Positions 53,305 through 63,568 are shown, numbered from the stretch's first letter. The stretch: DNA of 64,000 nucleotides from Flavobacteriaceae bacterium (GCA_029243165.1 JAQWSN010000003.1:1-64000); one strand, 5' to 3'. Notes: generated by a model from the sequence alone, not told the origin. Numbers and translations: made by a program.

Positions 53305-54039
53305 ATGAATGATACTGTTCAAGCTATTGCATTAGGTACAGTACGCTACGGAGACTCTAGCCTCATTGCCGCATGTTACACCAAACAGTATGGGCTTCAG
53401 TCATACATGCTCAAGGGAATTTTAGCTACCAAACGAAAGAAAAAACTGTCTAAATCTTTTTTCGAACCGCTTAGTCTTTTAGAGTTTGAAACAAAAAAAA
53501 ATAGAGAAAATAAATTGGGGTATTTACAGGAGGTCAGTTTATCTCAACCCTACATTTCTATTCCGTTTGATTTGAGGAAAAAGGCAATTGTCTTTTTTTT
53601 AGCCGAAGTTCTACACCAAGTTGTAAAAGAAGAGCAACAGGAGGCCGACCCTAAACTGTTTGATTTTATTAAAAAACGTCTTCTCTGGTTGGATCAGCAT
53701 GACAACATCGGCTTGTTTCATGTTAAAACCATGCTGGATTTGACACAATTTATGGGTTTTTATCCCAACGTATCAAACCCAAACGCTCCTTATTTTGATC
53801 TTGAAGCTGGCTGTTTGACCCTAAAAAAACCTCAAGCCCAATTCATAGAAGGTAAGCTTAAAGAACTTTGGATTTTTATTTTAGGCATGAAATTTGAGGA
53901 GGTTGGTAAAATAAATGTGCCAAAAAAAGAAAAAACAGCATTATTAGAAAATGCAATAAATTATTTCAAACTACATTTACAACAATTCAAATCACCAAAA
54001 TCTACAGAGATATTGTATGAGCTATTTAAAGTTTCATAG
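53305..54039 (+). CDS. recO: DNA repair protein RecO
   Basis: A 244-residue protein with an N-terminal OB fold (AIALGTVRYGDSSLIAACYTKQYGLQSYMLKGI) and a helical C-domain (ending YELFKVS). RecO loads RecA onto SSB-coated single strands in the RecFOR pathway. The zinc-binding cysteines of some RecO proteins are absent. The gene is 15 bp after gdhA and its last 23 bp overlap the start of the TonB receptor gene in another frame, so expression of the two is linked. Confidence 0.92.
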   Translation: MNDTVQAIALGTVRYGDSSLIAACYTKQYGLQSYMLKGILATKRKKKLSKSFFEPLSLLEFETKKNRENKLGYLQEVSLSQPYISIPFDLRKKAIVFFLAEVLHQVVKEEQQEADPKLFDFIKKRLLWLDQHDNIGLFHVKTMLDLTQFMGFYPNVSNPNAPYFDLEAGCLTLKKPQAQFIEGKLKELWIFILGMKFEEVGKINVPKKEKTALLENAINYFKLHLQQFKSPKSTEILYELFKVS

Positions 54040-56494
54040 CATACTTTTTTTGCTTGTTGCTCCACTCTGGGTAATGGCTCAGGATGTTTTGATCTTAGAT
54101 GGTGTCTCTGGATTTCCATTAGAGGGAGTGGCCTTGTTTAACAATTCTAAAACCAAAGCTATTCTTACAGATGACAAGGGTAAAGCTTCATTGGAAGGCT
54201 TTTCAGTAAACGATTCAATAAACATCCAATTCTACGGTTTTGAAAGTCTTAAAATGGCATGGGGAGCCCAGGAGTTTGAAAATGGGGTTACCGTAGTTCT
54301 TCAACCTAAAAATCAGACTCTGGATGAAGTAATTCTCTCTGTAGCCCGAAATGCCACCACTCGAAAGCAAATAGCTGAAAAGGTCGCTGTGATTAATGCA
54401 AAAACCATTGAGCTCCAACGCCCTGCCACTGGCGCCGAATTGGTTAGCTTAAGCCCTGGAGTTCGGATTCAGAAATCACAAGGAGGCGGTGGAAGCCCAG
54501 TAATTAGAGGTTTCGAAGGGAACAGGATATTAATGGTAATTGATGGAGTTCGGATGAACAATGCGATTTACCGAAGTGGACATCTTCAAAATTCCATTAC
54601 TGTAAATCCTAACATAATAGAACGACTTGAGATTGTTTATGGATCGTCCTCGGTGGGGTATGGCTCAGATGCCTTAGGTGGCGTGATCCATTACTACACC
54701 AAGAGTCCACTAATCAATAGTGATCAAAAAGTATCAAATACTTTTTCAAGTGATTATTACTCTGCGAACAATGCAACAATCAATTCTTTTACAACTGAAT
54801 TAAGTTTTAAAAAATGGGCAAGTCTAACCAGTATTAATTATTCTGATTTTGGTGATATTAGAATGGGTACTAATAGAACCCACGGGTTTGCCAATTGGGG
54901 ACTTACACCCTACTATTCAAATAATTCTCGAAATAATTTTAACCCGGTTCAACTTATCAATGAAAATCCTCTGATTCAGAAAAATACCGGTTACAATCAA
55001 GTGGATTTTTTTCAGAAATTTTTGGTTCAATTAAATGATCAAAATCAATTTGTACTAAATTTTCAGTTTTCAAATTCTTCCGACATCCCACGTTACGATA
55101 AACTAGTAGAAGAAAGAGACAACAAACTCCGTTTTGCTGAATGGTATTATGGTCCTCAAAAACGCCTTCTCATTTCTCCTCAACTCAAACTCTTTCCCAA
55201 AAAGAAATTTCTAAATTCTGGACGAATTACCTTGGCATATCAAGCCATCAGTGAATCTAGAAATAACCGATCGTTTGGAAGTTTGGTTAGAAAAACTCAG
55301 GAAGAAAAAGTCAATGTATTGAGTCTCAATGGGGCCTTTGAATTCAACTACACCGAACAGCATTCGTTTTCCTATGGATTTGAAGCCACTTACAATAAAG
55401 TAAACTCAGAGGCTTTTGAAAAAGAATTAATAATAGAACAAAATAGAATCGTTAGCTTCGATTCCCCTAGTCTGATCCCCACACGTTACCCGAGTGACGG
55501 GAGTACTTATGCCAGTTTTGCTGGATTTGTAAATTGGATTTGGGATTTAAATCCTAAACTTACTCTTAATTTTGGTGCTCGCTTGACCAACACTAATCTA
55601 GACGCTAATTGGAAAGAGAATTTCAACATAAATGCCTTACTTGAAAATGTAAATCTTGATGCGGCAGCACTAACTCAAACCTTAGGCTTGACATATCGCC
55701 ACACTAAAACTATTCAATGGAATGCTATTCTCTCAAATGGATTTAGAAATCCAAATATTGATGACGTTGGAAAAATTAGAGAAAGTAACGGATATTTAGT
55801 AGTTCCCAATCCGTCCTTATTCCCCGAATATGCATACAACTTTGAATTGGGGTTCAAAAAATATTTAAATCAATCTAAGAACTACCTTTCAATCAGAGGA
55901 TTTACAACCTTGATCTCTCGGCATATTGGAAGAGATGATTACATCATTTTTGCCGATACTTCTACCGAAGATAACACCACCATTTCTTACAATGGGGAAG
56001 AAGTCAAAACAATAGCTAATAATAATTTGGGTAATCGATACCTTTACGGGGGCTCACTAGACGGGTACTTCTCAATCAGCAAACTTTTATCAATTCGAGG
56101 AAACTTGTCCATAATTGAGGCTGCAAAAAGCAATAAATACGGACCCTTACCTTCTATTTCACCGCTTTTCGGACGTCTCTTTTTACAATATCAGAAAGGA
56201 GATTGGCTGAGTCATTTCAGTTATCAGTTTAGCGATAAAAAACACCCTGATGACTACAGTTTTGGGGGGGAAGACGGCTTAGAAGAAACTCCATTGATCA
56301 CGGCAAATCCAATAGTTTATGCCGGTACTCCAACCTGGAGTGAACTTTCATGGCTTGTCCAATATCGCTTCAAAGAGAATACGATTTTTAGAGTTGCATT
56401 GGATAATATTTTTGATGTTCATTACCGTCCATTCGCTTCTGGTATTTCTGCACCAGGTAGAAATCTTAAACTCGGGATTAACTACCGATTTTAG
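54017..56494 (+). CDS. TonB-dependent receptor
   Basis: An 825-residue outer-membrane receptor with signal peptide (MSYLKFHSILFLLVAPLWVMAQ), a short carboxypeptidase-like beta domain (about 24-100), a plug (about 105-240) with SPVIRGFEGNRILMVIDG and IIERLEIVYGSSSVGYGSDALGG, and a barrel ending GRNLKLGINYRF. The plug features RMNNAIYRSGHLQN resemble receptors of the haem/transferrin-type group, but substrate assignment from sequence is unsafe. There is no SusD or periplasmic partner next to it. It overlaps recO by 23 bp. Confidence 0.9.
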   Translation: MSYLKFHSILFLLVAPLWVMAQDVLILDGVSGFPLEGVALFNNSKTKAILTDDKGKASLEGFSVNDSINIQFYGFESLKMAWGAQEFENGVTVVLQPKNQTLDEVILSVARNATTRKQIAEKVAVINAKTIELQRPATGAELVSLSPGVRIQKSQGGGGSPVIRGFEGNRILMVIDGVRMNNAIYRSGHLQNSITVNPNIIERLEIVYGSSSVGYGSDALGGVIHYYTKSPLINSDQKVSNTFSSDYYSANNATINSFTTELSFKKWASLTSINYSDFGDIRMGTNRTHGFANWGLTPYYSNNSRNNFNPVQLINENPLIQKNTGYNQVDFFQKFLVQLNDQNQFVLNFQFSNSSDIPRYDKLVEERDNKLRFAEWYYGPQKRLLISPQLKLFPKKKFLNSGRITLAYQAISESRNNRSFGSLVRKTQEEKVNVLSLNGAFEFNYTEQHSFSYGFEATYNKVNSEAFEKELIIEQNRIVSFDSPSLIPTRYPSDGSTYASFAGFVNWIWDLNPKLTLNFGARLTNTNLDANWKENFNINALLENVNLDAAALTQTLGLTYRHTKTIQWNAILSNGFRNPNIDDVGKIRESNGYLVVPNPSLFPEYAYNFELGFKKYLNQSKNYLSIRGFTTLISRHIGRDDYIIFADTSTEDNTTISYNGEEVKTIANNNLGNRYLYGGSLDGYFSISKLLSIRGNLSIIEAAKSNKYGPLPSISPLFGRLFLQYQKGDWLSHFSYQFSDKKHPDDYSFGGEDGLEETPLITANPIVYAGTPTWSELSWLVQYRFKENTIFRVALDNIFDVHYRPFASGISAPGRNLKLGINYRF

Positions 56495-56636
56495 ACCCTG
56501 ATATTACACCCCGTCTCCAAACCTATTTAAGTTACGCTATTTCCCTGAAATTAATTACTTTCGCAGATTAAGTTGCATGTCTAAAGCATCCTAATCTCTT
56601 TTGATCTGTAAAGTATTTATAAAAAATAAAATAAGG

Positions 56637-59600
56637 GTGAAGTTTAAAGAATACAAAAAGCTAGATTTACCACACATTGCAAAGGAAGTTCTAAAGCAAT
56701 GGCAGGAAAATGAAGTCTTTTCAAAAAGCATAAGCAACAGAGAAGGAAACCCTCCCTTTATTTTTTATGAAGGTCCCCCGTCTGCAAATGGAGTTCCAGG
56801 GATTCACCATGTAATGGCTCGTGCAATCAAAGATATTTTTTGTCGTTTCAAAACACAAAAAGGCTATCAAGTTCATCGAAAAGCCGGTTGGGACACACAC
56901 GGTCTCCCCGTAGAGTTGGGTGTAGAAAAAGAGCTGGGTATTACAAAAGATGCTATTGGAAAAAGTATTCCCGTAGCTGCTTACAATGATGCCTGTAAAA
57001 AAGCCGTAATGCGCTACACTGATGTCTGGAACAACCTTACTGAAAGAATCGGTTATTGGGTTGATATGGAAAATCCCTATGTCACTTACACCTCAAAGTA
57101 TATGGAATCTGTTTGGTGGTTGATCAAACAAATCCACGAAAAAGACTTACTCTACAAAGGCTACACGATCCAGCCTTACTCTCCTATGGCAGGAACGGGA
57201 TTGAGTTCCCATGAACTCAACCAACCAGGAACCTATCAGGATGTTACAGATACCACTGTTACTGCACAGTTCAAAGCCGTTAATTCTAGCTTACCCGAAG
57301 ATTTAAAAGGAAAAATTCCGCTTTATTTTTTAGCCTGGACAACCACTCCTTGGACATTGCCTTCCAATACCGCCTTGACTGTGGGGGCCAAAATTGACTA
57401 TGCTCTGGTCCGAACCTTCAACCAGTACACCTTTGAGCCCATTCGAGTAGTAATCGCTAAAGACCTTATTACCAAACAATTTGGAAAAAAATATGATGCT
57501 CAAGAGGAATTGGATCAATACCAAGCCGGGGATAAAAAAATTCCTTATCTGATAGAAAAAACCTTAAAAGGAAGCGCATTACTCAACATACGTTATGAAC
57601 AACTCTGGTCTGAAGCACCCTCACCTCTTTCTGGTGCAGAAAACGCCTTCCGTGTTATTGCTGGAGATTTTGTTACTACCGAAGACGGAACGGGAATTGT
57701 TCATACAGCTCCAACATTTGGTGCAGATGACGCTAGGGTTGCAAAGGAAGCTGTCCCAGAAGTCCCCCCTCTTCTTGTAAAAGATGAAAATAATAATCCT
57801 GTGCCATTGGTAGATTTGCAAGGACGTTTTAGAAAAGAGGTAGGGCGCTTAGGAGGACAATTTGTCAAAAATGAATATTATCCCGATGGAAAAGCCCCCA
57901 ATCGTTCTACAGACGTGGATATTGCCATTCAACTCAAAGAGGAAAACAAAGCCTTTAAAGTTGAAAAGTATGTTCACTCCTATCCAAACTGTTGGAGAAC
58001 AGATAAACCTATCTTGTACTATCCTTTAGACTCCTGGTTTATCAAAGTAACGGAGGTCAAAGATCAAATGACCTCCCTCAATAAAGAAATTAATTGGAAG
58101 CCAAAAGCTACCGGTGAAGGGCGTTTTGGAAACTGGCTCTCAAATGCCAATGACTGGAATCTTTCACGTTCTCGCTTTTGGGGTATTCCTTTACCTGTTT
58201 GGAGAACCGAAGACGGTAAGGAAACTCGGGTTATTGGTTCTATTGAGGAACTTAAAAAAGCAATAGACGTCTCTATTTCCAATGGATTTATGACCGATCA
58301 TCCACTGAAAAATTTTATTGAAAATGATTTTTCAGATAAAAATTACGGCAAGGTAGACCTTCACAAACACAATGTAGATCAATTGATACTTTCGAGTACT
58401 AATGGCAAACCCATGTTTAGAGAAACTGATCTAATCGATGTTTGGTTTGATTCGGGTTCCATGCCTTATGCCCAATGGCATTATCCATTTGAAAATAAGG
58501 AATTAATCGATGAAGGAAAGTGTTTCCCTGCAGATTACATCGCAGAGGGAGTTGATCAAACCCGAGGCTGGTTTTATACCTTGCATGCAATTGCAACTTT
58601 AGTTTTTGATCAAAAGGCGTACAAAAATGTCATTTCGAACGGATTAGTTTTAGATAAAAATGGACAAAAAATGTCTAAAAGACTGGGGAATGCCGTTGAT
58701 CCTTTTGAAACATTAGACCAATACGGCCCTGACGCTACACGTTGGTACATGATTTCAAATGCCAATCCTTGGGACAACTTAAAGTTTGACTTGGAAGGGA
58801 TCGCAGAAGTACAACGTAAATTTTTTGGAACACTTTACAACACCTATTCCTTTTTTAGTTTGTATGCCAACATTGATGGGTTTTCTCCTGGAAAAGAAGT
58901 CACTATTCCCCTTGAAGATAGGCCTGAACTTGACCAATGGATTCTCTCAGAATTGCATTCGTTAATCCAAAATGTTGATGCCTCTTTTGAAGATTACGAA
59001 CCAACAAAAGCTGCAAGAGCAATCTCTGATTTTGTTCAAGAAAAACTTAGCAACTGGTACGTCCGTCTTTGTAGAAGGCGTTTTTGGAAAGGAGAATACG
59101 GCCAAGATAAAATTGCAGCCTATCAAACGCTTCACGAATGTTTGATTACCGTATGTAAATTGGCTGCCCCAGTGGCCCCATTTTACATGGATGGCCTGTA
59201 TCAGGATTTAACACTGGATACAGAATCTGTTCATCTTACTGATTTTCCTAAGTCGAAAAAAGAATTGATTAATCCTGAACTGGAAACTCAAATCAATACT
59301 GCTAGAAGTTTGACATCACTTGCCTTATCACTAAGGAAAAAAGAACAAATTAAGGTTCGACAGCCTTTAAATAAAATGATTATTCCAGTAAAAAATAAAA
59401 CTGAACGAAAACGAATTGAACGTATTAGTCAACAGCTTAAAGGAGAAATTAACCTCAAAGAGGTTGAGCTTTTAGATGACGCTAATAGCCTCTTGGTCAA
59501 GGAAATTAAACCCAACTTCAAAACTCTAGGCCCGCGTTTTGGAAAAGATTTAAAAGCAGTCACCCAAGCAATCCATAATCTAAACTCTAGTCAGATCCAA

Positions 59601-60023
59601 GAACTGGAAGAAAATAAAACCATTTCGTTACAAGTCAATGGGAGCTCTATCCAGTTAAATGAAAACGATGTGGAAGTCTTTTTTAAAGATATTGAAGGAT
59701 GGCAAGTAGCACAAGGCGACGGGTTAACAGTAGCTTTGGACATGTCATTGACACCAGAACTGATCAAAGAGGGCTTGGCTAGGGAATTGGTTAATCGAAT
59801 CCAAAACCATAGAAAAGACAGCGGATTAGAGGTTACGGATAAAATTGAAATTTATTTAAAAGAAGATGCTGCCTTACAAGCTGCGGTTTCAGAAAATAAA
59901 AGTTATATCTTGTCTGAAACTTTAGCTGATACTTTAACATTCAAGGCGAGAATTGATCAGGGAGTTTCCCTGGAATTTGATAACATAAAAACAACCATTG
60001 AAATCAAAAAACTACAGTCATGA
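56637..60023 (+). CDS. ileS: Isoleucyl-tRNA synthetase
   Basis: A class I synthetase of 1128 residues when read from the GTG at 56637, which precedes the usual beginning KFKEYKKLDLP; an upstream TTG (56601) would add 12 unrelated basic residues. The signature site is GVPGIHHVMARAIKDI (variant HIGH) and the second site is KMSKRLGN instead of KMSKS. The editing domain contains WTTTPWTLPSNTAL and GTGIVHTAPTFGADD. The variant motifs point to the eukaryote-like IleRS2 class. It overlaps the DksA-like gene by 4 bp. Confidence 0.95.
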   Translation: MKFKEYKKLDLPHIAKEVLKQWQENEVFSKSISNREGNPPFIFYEGPPSANGVPGIHHVMARAIKDIFCRFKTQKGYQVHRKAGWDTHGLPVELGVEKELGITKDAIGKSIPVAAYNDACKKAVMRYTDVWNNLTERIGYWVDMENPYVTYTSKYMESVWWLIKQIHEKDLLYKGYTIQPYSPMAGTGLSSHELNQPGTYQDVTDTTVTAQFKAVNSSLPEDLKGKIPLYFLAWTTTPWTLPSNTALTVGAKIDYALVRTFNQYTFEPIRVVIAKDLITKQFGKKYDAQEELDQYQAGDKKIPYLIEKTLKGSALLNIRYEQLWSEAPSPLSGAENAFRVIAGDFVTTEDGTGIVHTAPTFGADDARVAKEAVPEVPPLLVKDENNNPVPLVDLQGRFRKEVGRLGGQFVKNEYYPDGKAPNRSTDVDIAIQLKEENKAFKVEKYVHSYPNCWRTDKPILYYPLDSWFIKVTEVKDQMTSLNKEINWKPKATGEGRFGNWLSNANDWNLSRSRFWGIPLPVWRTEDGKETRVIGSIEELKKAIDVSISNGFMTDHPLKNFIENDFSDKNYGKVDLHKHNVDQLILSSTNGKPMFRETDLIDVWFDSGSMPYAQWHYPFENKELIDEGKCFPADYIAEGVDQTRGWFYTLHAIATLVFDQKAYKNVISNGLVLDKNGQKMSKRLGNAVDPFETLDQYGPDATRWYMISNANPWDNLKFDLEGIAEVQRKFFGTLYNTYSFFSLYANIDGFSPGKEVTIPLEDRPELDQWILSELHSLIQNVDASFEDYEPTKAARAISDFVQEKLSNWYVRLCRRRFWKGEYGQDKIAAYQTLHECLITVCKLAAPVAPFYMDGLYQDLTLDTESVHLTDFPKSKKELINPELETQINTARSLTSLALSLRKKEQIKVRQPLNKMIIPVKNKTERKRIERISQQLKGEINLKEVELLDDANSLLVKEIKPNFKTLGPRFGKDLKAVTQAIHNLNSSQIQELEENKTISLQVNGSSIQLNENDVEVFFKDIEGWQVAQGDGLTVALDMSLTPELIKEGLARELVNRIQNHRKDSGLEVTDKIEIYLKEDAALQAAVSENKSYILSETLADTLTFKARIDQGVSLEFDNIKTTIEIKKLQS

Positions 60024-60397
60024 GTAATAAAACTAGATACACCGATGCAGAATTGAAGGAGTTTAGAGCCTTAATCGAAGAAAAAATTCAAAAAGCCAAT
60101 GCAGATCTTCAACTTTTGAAAAGTGCCTACATGAACAATGGAAATAACGGTACTGAAGATACAGCTCCTACGTTCAAGGCTTTTGAAGAAGGGTCCGAGA
60201 CCATGTCCAAAGAAGCCAATACTCAATTGGCAATTCGTCAAGAAAAATTCATCCGTGATTTAAAAAATGCCTTGATTCGTATTGAAAACAAAACCTACGG
60301 TGTTTGTCGTGTAACAGGAAAATTGATCAATAAAAAACGCTTGTATCTTGTGCCTCACGCCACCCTAAGTATTGAGGCTAAAAACATGCAGAAATAG
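60020..60397 (+). CDS. DksA/TraR-like protein lacking the zinc cysteines
   Basis: A 125-residue protein with a helical coiled-coil first half (about 10-90) and a DksA-type C-terminal segment KTYGVCRVTGKLINKKRLYLVP, then HATLSIEAK. Of the four zinc-binding cysteines of DksA/TraR only Cys96 remains; the others are Thr, Ser and Ala. Proteins of this shape occur widely in Flavobacteriia between ileS and lspA. It could still bind the RNA polymerase secondary channel. It overlaps ileS by 4 bp and lspA by 26 bp. Confidence 0.83.
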   Translation: MSNKTRYTDAELKEFRALIEEKIQKANADLQLLKSAYMNNGNNGTEDTAPTFKAFEEGSETMSKEANTQLAIRQEKFIRDLKNALIRIENKTYGVCRVTGKLINKKRLYLVPHATLSIEAKNMQK

Positions 60398-61067
60398 TAG
60401 CTCTTTCACCCTGAAAACAAAAAATACATACTTCACTATTCGATGGGCAGTAGTATTAGTGATTCTAATATTACTACTAGATCAAGCAAGTAAGTTTTAC
60501 ATCAAACTTAACTTTCCGCTTTCAGGCTATGGTGTCCCTGCAATTCTAGATTGGGGCTTTTTCAAAATCCTCTTTGTGGAAAATAGTGGAATGGCCATGG
60601 GAACCAAGCTCAACGATTTCATTCCTTTCATTACAGAAAAAAAAGCAAAACTCATCCTGACTTTGTTTAGAATAATTGCCATTTTTGGTCTTGGTTACTG
60701 GCTTTGGGATACAATTAGAAAACCGACTCACATTTTACTAAAATGGGCATTAGCTTTAATTTTTGCCGGTGCCTTGGGTAATATTATCGACTCTGTTTTT
60801 TATGGAATTATTTTCTCTGATAGTTACAATAACGTAGCGACCCTTTTCCCAGAACAGGGGTATGCTCCTTTATTTTACGGACGTGTTGTTGATATGCTTC
60901 AATTTCCGCTAGTTGAATGGGACTGGCCAGATTGGATGCCTTGGATTGGTGGTGAGCACTTTTTGTTTTTTCAATACATTTTCAACATAGCCGACACCTC
61001 CATTAGCACAGGGGTGGGTATTCTAATTGTTTTCAACAAAAAAATATTCTCAAAAGCTGAGAATTAA
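60372..61067 (+). CDS. lspA: Lipoprotein signal peptidase (signal peptidase II)
   Basis: A 231-residue membrane protease, longer than the usual 160 residues because of an insertion between helices 3 and 4, as in other Bacteroidota. Helix 1 contains LLLDQASKFYIK; the catalytic aspartates are in GNIIDSVFYG and FNIADTSIS; VVDMLQFP precedes the last helix. It cleaves prolipoproteins, of which this window has many. The start is uncertain: a TTG at 60372 overlaps the upstream gene by 26 bp, and a CTG at 60411 would give a shorter N-terminus closer to helix 1. Confidence 0.92.
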   Translation: MRLKTCRNSSSFTLKTKNTYFTIRWAVVLVILILLLDQASKFYIKLNFPLSGYGVPAILDWGFFKILFVENSGMAMGTKLNDFIPFITEKKAKLILTLFRIIAIFGLGYWLWDTIRKPTHILLKWALALIFAGALGNIIDSVFYGIIFSDSYNNVATLFPEQGYAPLFYGRVVDMLQFPLVEWDWPDWMPWIGGEHFLFFQYIFNIADTSISTGVGILIVFNKKIFSKAEN

Positions 61068-61630
61068 AACTTGTACGTTTTTTCTGGACAAACGCAATAA
61101 TCTAATGGAATGTCTCCTTCATAGATATCTTCAATAAGTGGAATAGGATCAAAAAAAGAAAGCCCAATTTTTAAACTCTTGGGGTGGCATTTCTTTAAAA
61201 ATCGATCGTAATACCCTTTGCCATAACCAACTCGATGACCCCTCAAATCACAAATCAATAGCGGAACAAAAATAACGTCAAGAAGTTTAGGATCAAATGG
61301 AATTCCTTGAATAGGCTCAGGAATTTTCCAAGCATTGGTTACAATTCGAGTACTATCGGTCAATAAAATATGTTGTAAATCCAAATCATCAATCACTTTA
61401 GGAAGTATCACTTCTTTGTCTCGTCCTTGTAAAAGAGTAAGGACAAGAGAAGAGTCAATTTCTGCTTTGGAAGTCATGGGAAGAAACAAATGAAAGTATT
61501 GATAGTCCCAAATGGGCAATTTCAAGCACTCATTGGCTACGGAAAAACTCAGATCCTGATGTTCATCCATAGAAAGTGCCATCCGTTTTTTTAGGTACAA
61601 ATCTCTAAGAGCTGGCTTGGTGTGTTTCAT
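61064..61630 (-). CDS. 5-formyltetrahydrofolate cyclo-ligase
   Basis: A 188-residue enzyme converting 5-formyl-THF to 5,10-methenyl-THF with ATP. Typical elements are the N-terminal LRDLYLKKRMALS, HLFLPMTSKAEID and the C-terminal signature GHRVGYGKGYYDRFL with the ATP-binding GKGYYD. A position downstream of lspA on the opposite strand is common in the group. Its stop overlaps the lspA stop by 4 bp. The upstream side faces uvrC divergently. Confidence 0.93.
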   Translation of the reverse strand: MKHTKPALRDLYLKKRMALSMDEHQDLSFSVANECLKLPIWDYQYFHLFLPMTSKAEIDSSLVLTLLQGRDKEVILPKVIDDLDLQHILLTDSTRIVTNAWKIPEPIQGIPFDPKLLDVIFVPLLICDLRGHRVGYGKGYYDRFLKKCHPKSLKIGLSFFDPIPLIEDIYEGDIPLDYCVCPEKTYKF

Positions 61631-61683
61631 TAAATCCTTCGGACAACTATTTCAATACCAAAGAAAATCAATATTTTCGTTTT

Positions 61684-63474
61684 GTGAAATCAGAACAGCT
61701 TGAAATTCAAATAAAAAGTTTGCCCGAAGTGGCTGGGGTTTATCAGTATTATGATAAGCTAGATGAAATCATCTACATTGGTAAAGCCAAAAACTTAAAA
61801 AAGCGTGTAAACTCTTATTTTACAAAAAATCATGACAACAGAAAAACAGCCTTATTAGTAAAAAATATTGTCCGTGTTGAACATATTGTAGTCTCCTCTG
61901 AAATGGATGCCCTTTTGCTTGAAAATAATTTGATCAAGAAGTACAAACCACGCTACAATATTTTACTCAAAGACGATAAAACCTATCCGTGGATATGCAT
62001 TAAAAAAGAGCCCTTTCCAAGAGTGTTTTTTACCCGAAGAGTTATCAAAGACGGTTCGGAATACTTTGGTCCTTTTACCAGTATGAAAACCATACGTTCT
62101 TTGATGGACTTAATCCGAAGTTTATATCCATTGAGAACTTGTAAATACGATTTGAGCAAAGAAAAAATAGAAGCTAAAAAATACAAAGTATGCTTAGAGT
62201 TCCATATTGGAAATTGTATGGCGCCTTGTGTTGGAAAGGTTGAGCTAAGCAAATACAATGCGAATATTAATGCCATTCGAAACATAATTAAAGGGAACTT
62301 TAAATCAGCCCTTCAAGAACTTCGAAAAGAGATGAATATTCATGCAGAAGCAATGGAATTTGAAAAAGCGCAATGGATTAAGGAAAAAATCGGAAACTTA
62401 GAAAATTATCAAGCCAAGTCTACAGTAGTAAACCCAAAAATTAGTCATGTCGATGTTTTCTCTGTCATTTCAGATGAAAGCTATGGCTATGTCAATTACA
62501 TTCAAGTTTCTTTTGGAGCCATCGTTCGTTCGCACACCCTTGAAATCAAAAAGAAACTGGATGAATCCGATGCAACCTTATTACAATTGGGAATCGTGGA
62601 AATTAGACAACTCTTTTCCAGTGCTTCAAAAACCGTTTTCCTTTCGGAAAGAGTTTCTTTAGGCGATACTTTGAAAGTAGAAGTTCCTCAACAAGGTGAC
62701 AAGCGAAAACTGGTAGAAATGTCACTTAGAAATGCTAAATATTTCAGAATGGAACGCTTCAAACAAATCAAAATTGTAGATCCTGATCGGCATGTAAAGC
62801 GGATCATGGAGCAAATGAAAAAAGACTTAAGACTCCCTAAGGCGCCCTATCACATTGAGTGTTTTGATAATTCTAATATTCAAGGAACCCATCCCGTTGC
62901 GGCTTGTGTAGTTTTTAAAGACGGGAAACCTTCTAAAAAAGAATACCGCCATTACAACATTAAAACGGTAAGCGGTCCCGATGATTTTGCTTCTATGGAA
63001 GAAGTGGTTTTTAGAAGATACAAAAGACTTCAAGAGGAAGCCTCTTCCCTTCCGCAGCTTATTGTTATTGATGGAGGAAAAGGGCAACTATCGTCTGCAG
63101 TTAAAAGTTTGGAGTTACTCGGTCTGAGAGGAAAAATTGCTATTTTGGGAATCGCAAAAAGATTGGAAGAAATTTACTTCCCTGATGATTCTATCCCTCT
63201 GTATCTTGATAAAAAATCAGAAACCTTAAAAATTCTTCAACGCGCACGAGATGAGGCACACCGCTTTGGTATTAGTTTTCATCGGAACAAAAGGAGCCAA
63301 ACCAGTTTAACTTCTGAATTGGATCAAATTCCGGGGATTGGTCCTGCAACTCGAGACCAATTATTAACCCATTTCAAATCCCTAAAGCGAATTAAACAGG
63401 GAACTGAAAAAGAAATGATTGCCTTATTAGGTCCACAAAAAGGACAAAAAATATTCCAAGCCTTACACCCTTAA
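61684..63474 (+). CDS. uvrC: Excinuclease ABC subunit C
   Basis: A 596-residue nucleotide-excision nuclease, full length. The GIY-YIG domain is at about 14-95 (AGVYQYYDKLDEIIYIGKAK, with KRVNSYF), the cysteine cluster at about 155-185 (CKYD, CLEFHIGNCMAPC), the UVR helix at about 205-240, the RNase H-like domain in the middle (YHIECFDNSNIQG, LPQLIVIDGGKGQLS) and helix-hairpin-helix motifs at the C-terminus (LDQIPGIGPATRDQLL). It starts at a GTG. It cuts DNA on both sides of lesions with UvrA and UvrB. Confidence 0.97.
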   Translation: MKSEQLEIQIKSLPEVAGVYQYYDKLDEIIYIGKAKNLKKRVNSYFTKNHDNRKTALLVKNIVRVEHIVVSSEMDALLLENNLIKKYKPRYNILLKDDKTYPWICIKKEPFPRVFFTRRVIKDGSEYFGPFTSMKTIRSLMDLIRSLYPLRTCKYDLSKEKIEAKKYKVCLEFHIGNCMAPCVGKVELSKYNANINAIRNIIKGNFKSALQELRKEMNIHAEAMEFEKAQWIKEKIGNLENYQAKSTVVNPKISHVDVFSVISDESYGYVNYIQVSFGAIVRSHTLEIKKKLDESDATLLQLGIVEIRQLFSSASKTVFLSERVSLGDTLKVEVPQQGDKRKLVEMSLRNAKYFRMERFKQIKIVDPDRHVKRIMEQMKKDLRLPKAPYHIECFDNSNIQGTHPVAACVVFKDGKPSKKEYRHYNIKTVSGPDDFASMEEVVFRRYKRLQEEASSLPQLIVIDGGKGQLSSAVKSLELLGLRGKIAILGIAKRLEEIYFPDDSIPLYLDKKSETLKILQRARDEAHRFGISFHRNKRSQTSLTSELDQIPGIGPATRDQLLTHFKSLKRIKQGTEKEMIALLGPQKGQKIFQALHP

Positions 63475-63568
63475 TTTCTTCCCTAAAATTAGGAATTGCA
63501 TAAAAATTAGAAGAAGGTATTTAACAATTTTTAAACGTGATTTGTGAAAATCATCATTCGGGATTGCT

